Notes: generated from the sequence alone by a model not told the origin. 27,436 bases of DNA from Akkermansiaceae bacterium UBA4589 (GCA_002387565.1 DGJT01000012.1:1-27436), one strand, 5' to 3'. Numbered from the stretch's first letter, positions 6,752 to 14,585 are shown. A program made the numbers and translations.

Positions 6752-9040
6752 ATGGATTGGTTCACAGAGCACACGCCTCAAGTCGCTAAAGTCCTCATTG
6801 ATGGACCTAAGGAAATGGTGTGCGACTATGCCATACCTGAATCACTCATCACTCAAATTAAGGTAGGAGCTCGGGTGTGGGTCAGTCTACGTGAACGCAG
6901 AGTCAGTGGCACCGTACTGCTGATCGATGAGCCGGATGAGTCAGCGACATTTAATGTCAAACCTATCGATGCCGTAATAGATAAAAGCACAGTTATTCCA
7001 GAAAACCTTATGCGTTTAGGGCGTTGGATGGCGGACTATTATCTAGCACCTATGGAGCAAGTCATGCGCGCACTTTTGCCTCATGTGGTAAGAGCTGATA
7101 AGAACCAAGCTAAACTCCAACAACAAGTGCAATGGTTATGGGGGGAGACAGCCCAGTTTAATTCGGAACAACAAGAAGCATGGGGTAAATTAGAAAAACG
7201 CTCACCTAAACAATTCGTTTTAGCAAACCTTATCCTCCAAACAGACAAGCCATTCTTAGCTACGGAATTACTCACTCTTAGCGGAGCTAGTCGCGCTGTG
7301 TTAAAAGGCTTAGAAAGCAAAGGCATGATTGCCATTGAGCAAGTAGCTGTCCGCCGTGACCCAGAAGCTCAAGTAGAAACCACAGAATCCGCTCCTAAGC
7401 AGCTTAACGAAGAGCAGCTCAATGCCGTTAACTGCATCAAGCAGAGTATTGATGAGTCAGCCACAAAAAAAGTCAAACCCATCCTATTACAAGGGGTTAC
7501 AGGATCAGGGAAAACAGAAGTTTACTTGCAGTCCGCAGCTCACGTTTTAAAACAGGGTAAAAGCACGCTAATCCTTGTTCCCGAGATTGCGTTGACACCG
7601 CAAACTGTGGGTAGGTTTAAATCAAGGTTTCTCTCCATTTTAGGTAACCTAGAAGAAGTGGCAGTGCTGCACTCTGGACTTTCTGATGGAGAACGTTTTG
7701 ATGAATGGCACCGTATCGAAAGAGGTCAAGCACGCGTGGTGATTGGCGCGCGTAGCGCCATATTTGCGCCTATACAAAACCTTGGGCTCATCGTCGTTGA
7801 TGAAGAACACGAAGGCTCTTACAAGCAAGAGAGTAGTCCTCGCTACCAAGCTCGAGATGTCGCTGTGATGCGTGGTTACATGGAGCAATGCCCTGTTGTT
7901 TTAGGTTCAGCCACCCCATCACTCGAAAGCACTGCCAATGTGCAGCTAGGCAAGTACCAGCTCATCGAGCTGACCAAGCGTATCGATGGTAGTTATTTAC
8001 CATTGATTCATCTCGTCGATATGCGACTAGAAGCGAGCAAAATCAAAGGCGAAGCCATGATAGCAGAACCACTACGCATTGCCATAGATGAACGCTTAGA
8101 AAAACAAGAGCAAGTCATCCTATTCCTCAATCGTCGTGGATTCTCCAAAGCTGTCATGTGCACCTCCTGCGGAGAAAAAGTCAACTGCGCCCATTGTTCC
8201 ATATCCATGACCTACTACCGAGCTGAAGATGTCTTACGTTGTCATTGCTGTGGCTACCAGAGCTTAGTTCCTAAAACTTGTAGTGAGTGTGGAGAAAGAG
8301 CCTCAGTCTACCACGGCTTTGGTACCGAGCGAGTCGAACAAGCTCTGGGCAAAATATTCCCCGCAGCTCGTATAGCTAGACTCGACACGGACGTCACCAC
8401 TCGCAAGCACGCCTTGCGTGATACGCTCGACGCCTTTCGCACTCGCAAGCTCGATATCTTGCTCGGCACCCAGATGATAGCTAAGGGACTTGATTTTCCT
8501 GGAGTCACGTTAGTGGGGATTCTCAATGCAGATGTTAGCCTACATATACCAGATTTCAGGTCTTCTGAGCGCACCTTTCAGCTCCTCACTCAAGTGGCAG
8601 GAAGAGCAGGCAGGGGAGACCTCGCAGGCGAGGTCATGATACAAACCTACATGCCCCATCACCCAGCTATCCAATACGCAAGACATCATGATGTTCACTC
8701 CTTTGCCACACAAGAGCTCAAGGCACGCAACATGTTTAAATACCCACCGTATTTACATCTAGCTATCGTCCATATCTCCAGCCTCAAACAACAGCACGGA
8801 CAACTCCTAAGCGAACACATCCACAAAGCTCTCGAAGCAAAACTACCAGATGGCGTCTGGATGGGACAGCCCCACATCCCCCTCATGAGTAAAATAGATA
8901 ATAGATACCGTTATCAAATCATGATAAGAGCCAACAAAATAAGCCAAATCCAAACCTGGCTCAGTCAAACCCTAAGTCGTTTTGATACTAATCAAGAATC
9001 TCGAATTATCATCGACATCGACCCCTATAACCTAATTTAA
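6752..9040 (+). CDS. priA: Primosomal protein N' (replication restart helicase)
   Basis: DEAH-type 3'-5' helicase that reloads the replisome at stalled forks. The 762 aa include the N-terminal 3'-DNA-binding region, Walker A GVTGSGKTE (248-256), Walker B DEEH (350-353), SATPS (386-390), and the zinc-binding insert with eight cysteines in four CxxC pairs (470/473, 479/482, 497/500, 510/513). Conserved C-terminal helicase motifs such as LLGTQMIAKGLDFPGV and QVAGRAGR follow. It is complete and slightly longer than E. coli PriA (about 732). The stop codon abuts a repeat element beginning at 9041. There is no Shine-Dalgarno motif, and a repeat-derived hairpin precedes the ATG. Confidence 0.97.
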   Translation: MDWFTEHTPQVAKVLIDGPKEMVCDYAIPESLITQIKVGARVWVSLRERRVSGTVLLIDEPDESATFNVKPIDAVIDKSTVIPENLMRLGRWMADYYLAPMEQVMRALLPHVVRADKNQAKLQQQVQWLWGETAQFNSEQQEAWGKLEKRSPKQFVLANLILQTDKPFLATELLTLSGASRAVLKGLESKGMIAIEQVAVRRDPEAQVETTESAPKQLNEEQLNAVNCIKQSIDESATKKVKPILLQGVTGSGKTEVYLQSAAHVLKQGKSTLILVPEIALTPQTVGRFKSRFLSILGNLEEVAVLHSGLSDGERFDEWHRIERGQARVVIGARSAIFAPIQNLGLIVVDEEHEGSYKQESSPRYQARDVAVMRGYMEQCPVVLGSATPSLESTANVQLGKYQLIELTKRIDGSYLPLIHLVDMRLEASKIKGEAMIAEPLRIAIDERLEKQEQVILFLNRRGFSKAVMCTSCGEKVNCAHCSISMTYYRAEDVLRCHCCGYQSLVPKTCSECGERASVYHGFGTERVEQALGKIFPAARIARLDTDVTTRKHALRDTLDAFRTRKLDILLGTQMIAKGLDFPGVTLVGILNADVSLHIPDFRSSERTFQLLTQVAGRAGRGDLAGEVMIQTYMPHHPAIQYARHHDVHSFATQELKARNMFKYPPYLHLAIVHISSLKQQHGQLLSEHIHKALEAKLPDGVWMGQPHIPLMSKIDNRYRYQIMIRANKISQIQTWLSQTLSRFDTNQESRIIIDIDPYNLI

Positions 9041-9300
9041 ATGGTTGCTTTGAGCGATTCAGAACTCTCTACCAAACTTCCTTGCTCTTCGAGTAGCTTT
9101 ATCTACACTTCATCACAAGGTTTTGTTAGATAGCTCTGACTCATCTAAAATCACCACATTTAAATCCATGATTGGAGTGATTAACGATATCTACACTGCG
9201 CGCCACGTTCTTCGTTAAAGCGCTATTTCAACAAAAACTGCTTACTCCGTAAGCGTCAGCACATTTTCTGCGCTGTTGAGTTGTTGCAAACGGATTAATT
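9041..9300. repeat. Mosaic structured repeat, intergenic copy after priA
   Basis: Directly after the priA stop, AAATGGTTGCTTTGAGCGA (9041-9059) matches the left end of the insert in waaA at 17478. CTCTGACTCATCTAAAATC (9135-9153) and ACACTGCGCGCCACGTTC (9193-9210) match other parts of that insert, but in swapped order. A 5-bp hairpin with a 3-nt loop (CTTAC-TCC-GTAAG, 9241-9253) parallels the CTTGC-TTC-GCAAG hairpin in waaA. Beyond 9300, up to the PEP-CTERM gene, I see only A/T-rich sequence. Confidence 0.65.
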
Positions 9301-9404
9301 ATCCAAAACTAGACACTCTTAAACCTAAATTGTTGTAAGAGTTGATTTTGAGATAAGTGTATTTTAATTCTTAAAACCGTAGTTGAGATATATAACTAAA
9401 CTAC

Positions 9405-10037
9405 TTAAATAGTTTGTTTTTGGCGTTTTCTACTAAACAATAAGCCTATACAGCTTAAGGTGATAAATAATAATGAATGAGGTTCAGGTACTACGCTTGC
9501 AGCAGAGGTATGCCTTAAAAAAATATGATCATTAAAAGTGGTGGCACCATTTGAACTATTATAGCTCCATGCTAATAGAGTATCTCCTACTTGAGAAAAA
9601 TTAGGGTCACTATCAAATAAGTCGGCAATCGTTTTACTGTTCCAAGTTAAAGAGGCAGAAACAGTATCAGTTGGATCTAAAGTGTCACCATAACTACTGC
9701 CCCAGTATATGAAACTAGTTTCAAAGCCAAAACTGCCAGAGGCAGAATCAGCTTCTGTCGTATTTAGTGTGGTAAGCTCATATTCGCCAGGGTTTAAACC
9801 ATTATGAGAGAAGGGATAATAGTTGCCTCCAACATCATCTGCTAGACTATATAGCCTATCTGCAGCTGAGTCAAAACTCATAAATACAGAGCTTGAAAAA
9901 GGTGAATAGTAAGTGTTATCGAAATTACCTGTAATAGTTGCAGTTACGTTGCCTCCTGATTCTACAAAATCCCAATAAAGTGTTGCAGCGTTAGCTATAA
10001 ATGAGAAGTAAGCAATAAAGAAGATAATTAATTTCAT
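9405..10037 (-). CDS. PEP-CTERM sorting-domain protein
   Basis: Exported protein of unknown function, 210 aa. Residues 1-18 form a signal peptide (hydrophobic MKLIIFFIAYFSFIANA, cleavage probable after A17 or A18). The middle is Ser/Thr/Asp/Gly-rich and beta-like. The C-terminus has VPEP at 183-186, a hydrophobic segment (about 189-203) and a basic RKRQK tail, the exosortase recognition pattern. Such proteins are thought to be processed by an exosortase (EpsH/XrtA type) and tied to the surface or extracellular polymer; no exosortase is in this window. It is flanked on both sides by mosaic repeats and stands alone. The substrate or role cannot be inferred. Confidence 0.85.
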   Translation of the reverse strand: MKLIIFFIAYFSFIANAATLYWDFVESGGNVTATITGNFDNTYYSPFSSSVFMSFDSAADRLYSLADDVGGNYYPFSHNGLNPGEYELTTLNTTEADSASGSFGFETSFIYWGSSYGDTLDPTDTVSASLTWNSKTIADLFDSDPNFSQVGDTLLAWSYNSSNGATTFNDHIFLRHTSAASVVPEPHSLLFITLSCIGLLFSRKRQKQTI

Positions 10038-10119
10038 TTGTTTATATATTTTTGCAAAAGCTCATTAAAGCAAATAGGAGCGCAATGCAATGTTAATGTG
10101 TGTAGTAGTTATTTCAAAT

Positions 10120-10345
10120 AAGCCCACTTTTGATTCGCCCGCTCTTACTCAGAGCGTCGTTGATGGCTATACGCCACTTGCTACGCAAGCACGTCTCTAC
10201 ACTCCTGTCCAAAATTGCTTTGCAATTGTTCACCCTTCGGGCAAAAGCACTTCATTTTATTTCGTCTTTTGTCTTATCAGCCACGCTTTATCCTGTCGCT
10301 ACGCTCTACGCTCTGCGGATTGCATGTCTACGACATGAGGATGGG
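10120..10345. repeat. Hairpin-rich mosaic repeat, intergenic
   Basis: A 225-nt stretch built of small palindromes: CGCTCT/AGAGCG (10140-10156), CTTGC-TAC-GCAAG (10177-10189), AATTGC-TTT-GCAATT (10213-10227), CCC-TTC-GGG (10233-10241) and CATGTC-TAC-GACATG (10323-10337). The part 10175-10230 aligns without gaps to 17531-17586 inside waaA (about 47 of 56 positions by hand count). Two overlapping reading frames stay open across it, but neither looks like a protein. Confidence 0.75.
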
Positions 10346-10365
10346 TTGCAGTCGCTAGCTGATTT

Positions 10366-10602
10366 CAATTTTTAATTTAAGCTAAGCTTTTTCTTGCTGT
10401 GCCTTCCGTGATTTCTGTGTTTTCAGTGCCTTCGGTGGTTAATCTTTTCTTTGCGTCTTGGTGACTTTGCGTGAGCTTCTTATAACTCAGCTGAATAGCT
10501 TAAATAACTCAGAGTTAATAAGGCAGTTGATGCTATGCTTAGCTCATTCTCAATTCTTCATTTTTAATTTTTAATTTTTAATTTAAGCTCAGCTCGCTGA
10601 GC
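10366..10602. repeat. Direct repeat flanking the toxin-antitoxin pair, left copy
   Basis: Begins CAATTTTTAATTTAAGCTAA and carries the accacagaa-type element on the minus strand (10383-10443), then a GCGTGAGCTTCTTATAACTC segment, then TGCTTAGCTCATTCT followed by a T/A-rich run. It ends in a hairpin with 8-bp arms AAGCTCAG and CTGAGCTT (10585-10604). Nearly the same series occurs at 11350-11556. Both copies run directly into nth 3' sequence. Confidence 0.85.
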
Positions 10603-10667
10603 TTAGGCTTTTTTATGTTGGAAGGGGCGTTTGCGGTTGGGGTAGATGGTTTGGATGTAGATGTTGT
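10603..10667 (-). pseudogene. Remnant of the 3' end of nth with internal deletion
   Basis: On the minus strand this reads NIYIQTIY followed by PNRKRPFQHKKA and a TAA stop. The last 13 residues (YPNRKRPFQHKKA) are identical to the C-terminus of the intact Nth at 11557-12210, and the first eight resemble its DIHIQIIY. About 69 nt between two Tyr codons are missing in frame, removing the whole cysteine cluster. No start codon or remaining domain is present upstream, so this is a dead fragment produced by duplication. Confidence 0.8.
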
Positions 10668-10686
10668 ATAGTGTGACTAAAAATAC

Positions 10687-10720
10687 TTGCGCAATAAATA
10701 AAGTGTCACTATAGTGATAC
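10687..10720 (+). promoter_or_regulatory. Promoter and palindromic operator of the toxin-antitoxin pair
   Basis: An 18-bp near-perfect palindrome, GTGTCACTA/TAGTGATAC (10703-10720, one mismatch), ends one base before the antitoxin ATG. TTGCGC (10687-10692), a 17-bp spacer and TATAGT (10710-10715, inside the palindrome) form a candidate promoter. This fits autorepression by the antitoxin, as is usual for Phd/YefM systems. The predicted RNA start would fall at or next to the ATG, suggesting a leaderless or nearly leaderless message. Confidence 0.6.
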
Positions 10721-10721
10721 T

Positions 10722-10979
10722 ATGAAGACTGAATTGGTGACAACCCTAAAAAGGAAGGCTACAGATATACTCAATACCTTATCTGAAGATCATGAAACGG
10801 TACTTATTACTCAGCACGGAAAGCCTGCAGCTTACTTGGTGGACGTTAATTTGTATGAAGTTATGGAATCCAAGATGGCTTTGCTAGAAGGTATCGCTAG
10901 AGGGGAAAAAGCGATTATAGAGGAAAGAACTGTTTCTCATGAGGAAGCGCAAAATAAAATGCTAAGATGGCTCAAATAG
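10722..10979 (+). CDS. Type II antitoxin, Phd/YefM family
   Basis: 85-aa protein with the Phd/YefM layout: an N-terminal DNA-binding fold (LKRKATDILNTL, then ETVLITQHGKPAAYLV at about 25-40) and DVNLYEVMES leading into a charged helical tail (about 52-85) that would bind the toxin. It overlaps the downstream toxin gene by 13 nt, so the two are translationally coupled. A palindromic operator sits immediately upstream. The pair lies between two copies of a repeat plus nth 3' fragment, which suggests arrival or rearrangement as a unit. Confidence 0.88.
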   Translation: MKTELVTTLKRKATDILNTLSEDHETVLITQHGKPAAYLVDVNLYEVMESKMALLEGIARGEKAIIEERTVSHEEAQNKMLRWLK

Positions 10980-11281
10980 AGTGGGCTGAATCTGCCCTAT
11001 CTGATCTGGACGCTATAGCAGACTATATTGCGATAGATAACTCAGTTGCTGCGGCTAACTTTGTGAGAGACGTTTTTGATAAGGTTCAACTATTGGAAGA
11101 TTTCCCAGAGATGTGTCCCTATGCGCATGATTTGCCTGATCAGCGCTACAGGCAATTATCAGCCCCACCAGCTCGCATCTTTTATAGAATTCAAGAAGAG
11201 GTAGTTTATATTATCTATGTCATGAGAGCTGAAAGGCATTTAAAGCTAACAAACCTTGAGGCCGCAGATAAATCTAAATAA
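10967..11281 (+). CDS. Type II toxin, RelE/ParE family
   Basis: 104-aa protein with ParE/RelE features: IEWAESALSDLDAIADYIA at the start (the helical hairpin of ParE-like toxins), then PEMCPYAHDLPDQRYRQL and the core strands ARIFYRIQEEVVYIIYVMRAERHL, with the conserved R..YRI...I.I..V.R pattern. Family members act either on gyrase (ParE) or as ribosome-dependent mRNA nucleases (RelE); sequence alone does not decide which. The open frame is intact and coupled to the antitoxin. Confidence 0.88.
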   Translation: MAQIEWAESALSDLDAIADYIAIDNSVAAANFVRDVFDKVQLLEDFPEMCPYAHDLPDQRYRQLSAPPARIFYRIQEEVVYIIYVMRAERHLKLTNLEAADKSK

Positions 11282-11349
11282 AGATCAGAATTCAGCTGTA
11301 TTTAGATAAGCGCATTAATTGAATTCTTTCGTTCTCCATTTTTAATGTT

Positions 11350-11556
11350 CAATTTTTAATTTAAGCTAAGCTTTTTCTTGCTGTGCCTTCCGTGATTTCT
11401 GTGTTTTTAGCGCCTTCTGTGGTTAATCTTTTTTTGCGTCTTGGCGTCTTGGCGTGAGCTTTTTATAACTCACCTTATAAATACTAACTATAATGAATGC
11501 TTAGCTCATTTTCCATTTTTAACTTTCAACTTTTAATTTAAGCTCGCTTACTGAGC
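11350..11556. repeat. Direct repeat flanking the toxin-antitoxin pair, right copy (3' of nth)
   Basis: Same order of parts as 10366-10602: CAATTTTTAATTTAAGCTAA, the accacagaa-type element on the minus strand (11366-11427), GCGTGAGCTTTTTATAACTC, TGCTTAGCTCATTTT, a T/A-rich run and an imperfect AAGCTC/GAGCTT hairpin reaching the nth stop codon. Similarity by eye is high, with a few small indels and a shorter centre. Confidence 0.85.
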
Positions 11557-12210
11557 TTACGCTTTTTTATGTTGGAAGGGGCGTTTGCGGTTGGGATAGA
11601 GGGTGGTGCAGATCTCGCAACCTATGCCCATGCAGCTGCGGGCTTGGCAGTATTCGCGTCCGTAGTAGATGATTTGGATGTGGATGTCGTTCCAGGTTTC
11701 TTTGGGGAAGAGGCGTTTGAGGTCTTTCTCTGTTTGTTGTACGTTCTGACCGTTGGTGAGTCCCCAGCGTTGCGCGAGTCTATGGATATGGGTGTCGACG
11801 GCAAAGGCAGGGATACCAAAGGCTTGAGACATGACGACACTAGCGGTTTTGTGCCCGACTCCGGGGAGTTCTTCTAAATCAGGGAAATTAGCAGGGACTT
11901 CCCCGTTATGCTTGTCGACGAGGATGTGAGAGAGGTTGTAGATGGCTGATGCCTTGCGTGGGGCTAGCCCACAGGGGCGCACGATGGCATCAATTTCCTC
12001 GATGCTCAGGTTAATCATGTCAGCTGCATTGTCAGCAAGCGCAAATAGAGCAGGCGTGATTTTGTTGACTCGCTCATCAGTACACTGCGCAGATAAGAGG
12101 ACAGCTACAAGTAGGGTAAAGTGATTACTATGATCGAGAGGAACGGGTGGATCGGGGTAGAGCTCTTGCAACTTAGTTTGCACATATTTAGCTCTTTCTT
12201 TTTTAGTCAT
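11557..12210 (-). CDS. nth: Endonuclease III (DNA glycosylase/AP lyase)
   Basis: Base-excision repair enzyme for oxidised pyrimidines. The 217 aa carry the helix-hairpin-helix LPGVGHKTASVV with the catalytic Lys, and VDTHIHRLAQRWGL with the catalytic Asp. The C-terminal cysteine cluster reads C-x4-C-x4-C-x2-C (CQARSCMGIGCEIC), not the classic C-x6-C-x2-C-x5-C of E. coli Nth, so a normal [4Fe-4S] loop is uncertain. The 3' end is duplicated at 10603-10667. The start has no Shine-Dalgarno motif. It is separated from gnd by a terminator. Confidence 0.95.
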   Translation of the reverse strand: MTKKERAKYVQTKLQELYPDPPVPLDHSNHFTLLVAVLLSAQCTDERVNKITPALFALADNAADMINLSIEEIDAIVRPCGLAPRKASAIYNLSHILVDKHNGEVPANFPDLEELPGVGHKTASVVMSQAFGIPAFAVDTHIHRLAQRWGLTNGQNVQQTEKDLKRLFPKETWNDIHIQIIYYGREYCQARSCMGIGCEICTTLYPNRKRPFQHKKA

Positions 12211-12274
12211 GACTTTTTCTAACTAAAAACATCTACGACTTCAACTCATTTACTATTAAGAGAGACTTTGCCAA

Positions 12275-12310
12275 TAAAAAAACTCCCGCTAACCGTTAAA
12301 TTAGCAGGAG
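12275..12310 (-). terminator. Intrinsic terminator after gnd
   Basis: On the minus strand a 10-bp stem (CTCCTGCTAA with TTAGCGGGAG, one T-G pair) around an 8-nt loop is followed by seven or eight T residues (12282-12275). It lies 175 nt past the gnd stop and upstream of nth. A second perfect 9-bp inverted repeat at 12347-12366 lacks a U tract. Confidence 0.85.
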
Positions 12311-12399
12311 CTTGATATTAAATTAAGTGTTTACTTGAGAGTCAAAGCTACATCATTTGATGTAGCGGTTTTAGAGCTAAAAGTTGATTGTGAGGAAAT

Positions 12400-12435
12400 G
12401 TGGAGCGCAGTGAATATGAAATTCTCGAGCACCGC
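12400..12435 (-). repeat. Structured repeat core, copy 3' of gnd
   Basis: Read on the minus strand, GCGGTGCTCGAGAAT...ATTCACTGCGCTCCAC parallels the waaA repeat core GTGGTGCTCGAGTAT...ATACACTGTGCKCCAC. The inner arms are GAAT/ATTC here and GTAT/ATAC in waaA, a compensated change. A small AAGTT-CCG-AACTT hairpin (12438-12450) lies next to it. The rest of the 12211-12485 gap contains the terminator and nothing else I recognise. Confidence 0.6.
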
Positions 12436-12485
12436 AAAAGTTCCGAACTTCAGTTTTTAGCCTAAAAGTGACCTCAAATAGATAC

Positions 12486-13922
12486 TTAATCAATGACTTC
12501 TGGCCAATCAGTATGAAACCACTCCCCAGCAGGCTTATCAGTACGTTCATAAGTATGCGCACCAAAGAAGTCACGCTGTGCTTGGAGCAAGTTAGCTGGG
12601 AGTCTGTCGTTACGATAACTATCGTAATAAGACAGTGAGGCTGAGAATGCTGGAATCGCAATACCTTGTGAGACACCTAGAGCCACGACCTCGCGCCATG
12701 CTTGTTGAGAATCGTTGAGGATGTCTTTGAAATAGGGGTCGAGCATGAGATTGCTGAGCTCTGGATTACCTTGGTAAGCTTTAGTGATGTCATTAAGGAA
12801 ACGTGCTCTGATGATACAACCACCACGCCAGATTTTAGCAATATCACCGAGGTTAAGGTCCCATTGCTTAGCTTCACCCATCGTTTTGATGAGGTCGAGG
12901 CCTTGAGCGTAAGAGATGATTTTTGAGGCAAAGAGAGCTTTTTTGACTTTAGCTACAAAAGTAGCCTTGTCCCAATCACTGTTAAATTCGCTAGGTCCTT
13001 GAAGTTGGTTAACTGCAATAACACGCTGTGCTTTGAGGCTTGAAAGGATGCGTGCTTCTACAGCAGCATTGATAGTTGAGATAACCACTGCATTTTCTGC
13101 ACCATTGATAAGCGTCCATTGGCCTGTGCCTTTTTGACCCGCTTTATCCATGATGACATCGATGAGCGGTTGGTTGGTCTCTGTGTCTTGGATTTCAAAG
13201 ATTTTAGCGGTGATTTGAATCAGGTATGACTCTAATTCGCTTTTGTTCCACTCGTCAAAGATAGTTGCCATTTCATCTGTAGTGAAGCCAGCTGCTTTGA
13301 ATAGAGCATAAGCTTCACAGATAAGCTGCATATCTCCGTATTCAATGCCGTTATGAATCATTTTCACATAATGACCTGCGCCACCTTTGCCGATGTGAGT
13401 CACACATGGTTCGCCGTCTACTTTTGCAGAGATAGCTTCAAAAATAGGTTTTACCACTTCCCAACTTGAAGTCGGGCCACCTGGCATGATAGAAGGACCT
13501 TTGAGTGCGCCTTCTTCACCACCTGAAACACCTGAACCTACGAAAAGTAAGCCTTTGCCGCCTAACTCTTGGCTACGACGCTCAGTATCAGTGTAGAGAC
13601 TGTTACCTCCATCGATGATGAGATCGCCATCTTCTAAGAGAGGGATGAGTTTTTCTATAACAACATCTACAGCAGGACCTGCTTTGACCATAATCATGAC
13701 TTTGCGAGGGCGTTCGAGGCTTTGCACAAAATCAGACAATTCTTCGAAGCCTTGGAGTTGTTTGTCAGGGTGTTGACTTACGAATTTTTCAGTGACACTG
13801 TAAGTACGATTGTAAACGGCTGTTTTGAAGCCGCGGTTTTCCACGTTGAGAATAAGGTTTTGACCCATGACGGCGAGGCCGATAAGTCCAAAGTCGTTTT
13901 TGTGAGTAGATTTGTCTTGCAT
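12486..13922 (-). CDS. gnd: 6-phosphogluconate dehydrogenase, decarboxylating
   Basis: Oxidises 6-phosphogluconate to ribulose 5-phosphate and CO2 with NADP; third enzyme of the oxidative pentose phosphate pathway. The 478 aa are full length for the long (homodimeric) type. Visible are the Rossmann motif GLAVMGQNL (15-23), NRT (38-40), IIDGGNS (102-108), SGVSGGEEGA (130-139), and the catalytic Lys187 with Asn191 and Glu194 in HYVKMIHNGIEYGDMQ. The C-terminal all-helical domain is complete (GQKGTGQWT, IWRGGCIIRARFL). It is divergent from pgsA across a 73-nt gap and complements tkt at the other end of the window. Confidence 0.97.
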   Translation of the reverse strand: MQDKSTHKNDFGLIGLAVMGQNLILNVENRGFKTAVYNRTYSVTEKFVSQHPDKQLQGFEELSDFVQSLERPRKVMIMVKAGPAVDVVIEKLIPLLEDGDLIIDGGNSLYTDTERRSQELGGKGLLFVGSGVSGGEEGALKGPSIMPGGPTSSWEVVKPIFEAISAKVDGEPCVTHIGKGGAGHYVKMIHNGIEYGDMQLICEAYALFKAAGFTTDEMATIFDEWNKSELESYLIQITAKIFEIQDTETNQPLIDVIMDKAGQKGTGQWTLINGAENAVVISTINAAVEARILSSLKAQRVIAVNQLQGPSEFNSDWDKATFVAKVKKALFASKIISYAQGLDLIKTMGEAKQWDLNLGDIAKIWRGGCIIRARFLNDITKAYQGNPELSNLMLDPYFKDILNDSQQAWREVVALGVSQGIAIPAFSASLSYYDSYRNDRLPANLLQAQRDFFGAHTYERTDKPAGEWFHTDWPEVID

Positions 13923-13995
13923 AGTTGTTAAAAAAGTTAAAGCTTCATAGAGATATTGCTAAGTGAAATCAAGACAATATCCTTCATTTCTAGTT

Positions 13996-14523
13996 ATGAT
14001 AGCCAATTATATTACTTTATTTCGACTGGTATTAACAGTGGTTGTGGTTTGGAGCTTAGAAGCTTCGCTTTTTGTAGTGGCTTTATTCGCATTTATTCTA
14101 GCTGCAATCAGTGATTGGTTAGATGGTTATCTAGCAAGAAAGCTCAAGCAAGAAAGTGCTCTAGGAGCTCTTTTAGACCCTTTAGCGGATAAGATATTGG
14201 TGTTAGCTGTATTTGTGTTTTTTAGCTTTTTGGGTCTAATACCTGTATGGGTGACTATCATTATTATGACAAGAGAGCTCTTGGTCACAGGTATTCGTCA
14301 AATGGCGATGAGTCAAGGAGTGGTGATGGCGGCAGATAAATCTGGAAAGTACAAAACCACCATACAAATGCTCACCCTCATTTTAGGTTTAGTTCAATTA
14401 GCCTATAACTTAGATGTGTTAAAACTCTACTTTGAAATTGGAGTATGGTTAAGTCTAGCGCTCACCCTCTATTCAGGTGTTTTCTATTGCTGGATATCAA
14501 GAGGCATGTTTAAAAGAGTTTAA
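13996..14523 (+). CDS. pgsA: CDP-diacylglycerol-glycerol-3-phosphate phosphatidyltransferase
   Basis: Integral-membrane enzyme making phosphatidylglycerophosphate, the first step to phosphatidylglycerol. The CDP-alcohol phosphotransferase signature D-G-x2-A-R-x8-G-x3-D-x3-D is perfect, from D43-G44 to D61 and D65. Hydrophobic segments flank it on both sides. I chose the ATG at 13996 because MIANYITLFRLVLTV matches usual PgsA N-termini; the frame also opens with a GTG at 13963, 11 codons upstream. The length of 175 aa is typical. CDP-OH transferases are similar to each other, so another alcohol acceptor is possible but less likely. Confidence 0.88.
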   Translation: MIANYITLFRLVLTVVVVWSLEASLFVVALFAFILAAISDWLDGYLARKLKQESALGALLDPLADKILVLAVFVFFSFLGLIPVWVTIIIMTRELLVTGIRQMAMSQGVVMAADKSGKYKTTIQMLTLILGLVQLAYNLDVLKLYFEIGVWLSLALTLYSGVFYCWISRGMFKRV

Positions 14524-14559
14524 TTAGATAGCATAGAGCGCTTCTATCTTCAAAAATCA

Positions 14560-14585
14560 TTGACGCTACAAATAATTTGCGTTAA
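14560..14585 (+). promoter_or_regulatory. Inverted repeat upstream of htpG, possible operator
   Basis: TTGACGC (14560-14566) and GCGTTAA (14579-14585) form an inverted repeat with one mismatch and a 12-nt spacer. TTGACG could also serve as a -35 element. It is not a CIRCE element. Function is a guess. Confidence 0.3.

Noticed and set aside
10090..10375. Two overlapping plus-strand open frames of 81-82 codons
   Set aside because: They run through the palindromic repeat block in two frames at once, have no protein-like pattern and no ribosome site. The openness is a by-product of the repeats.
12238..12253. ACTTCAACTCATTTA upstream of nth as another repeat end
   Set aside because: It resembles the CTTCAACTCATTT end of the waaA inserts, but the match is too short to claim.
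12347..12366. Perfect 9-bp inverted repeat as a second terminator
   Set aside because: No proper U run on either strand; the stem at 12283-12310 is the better terminator.
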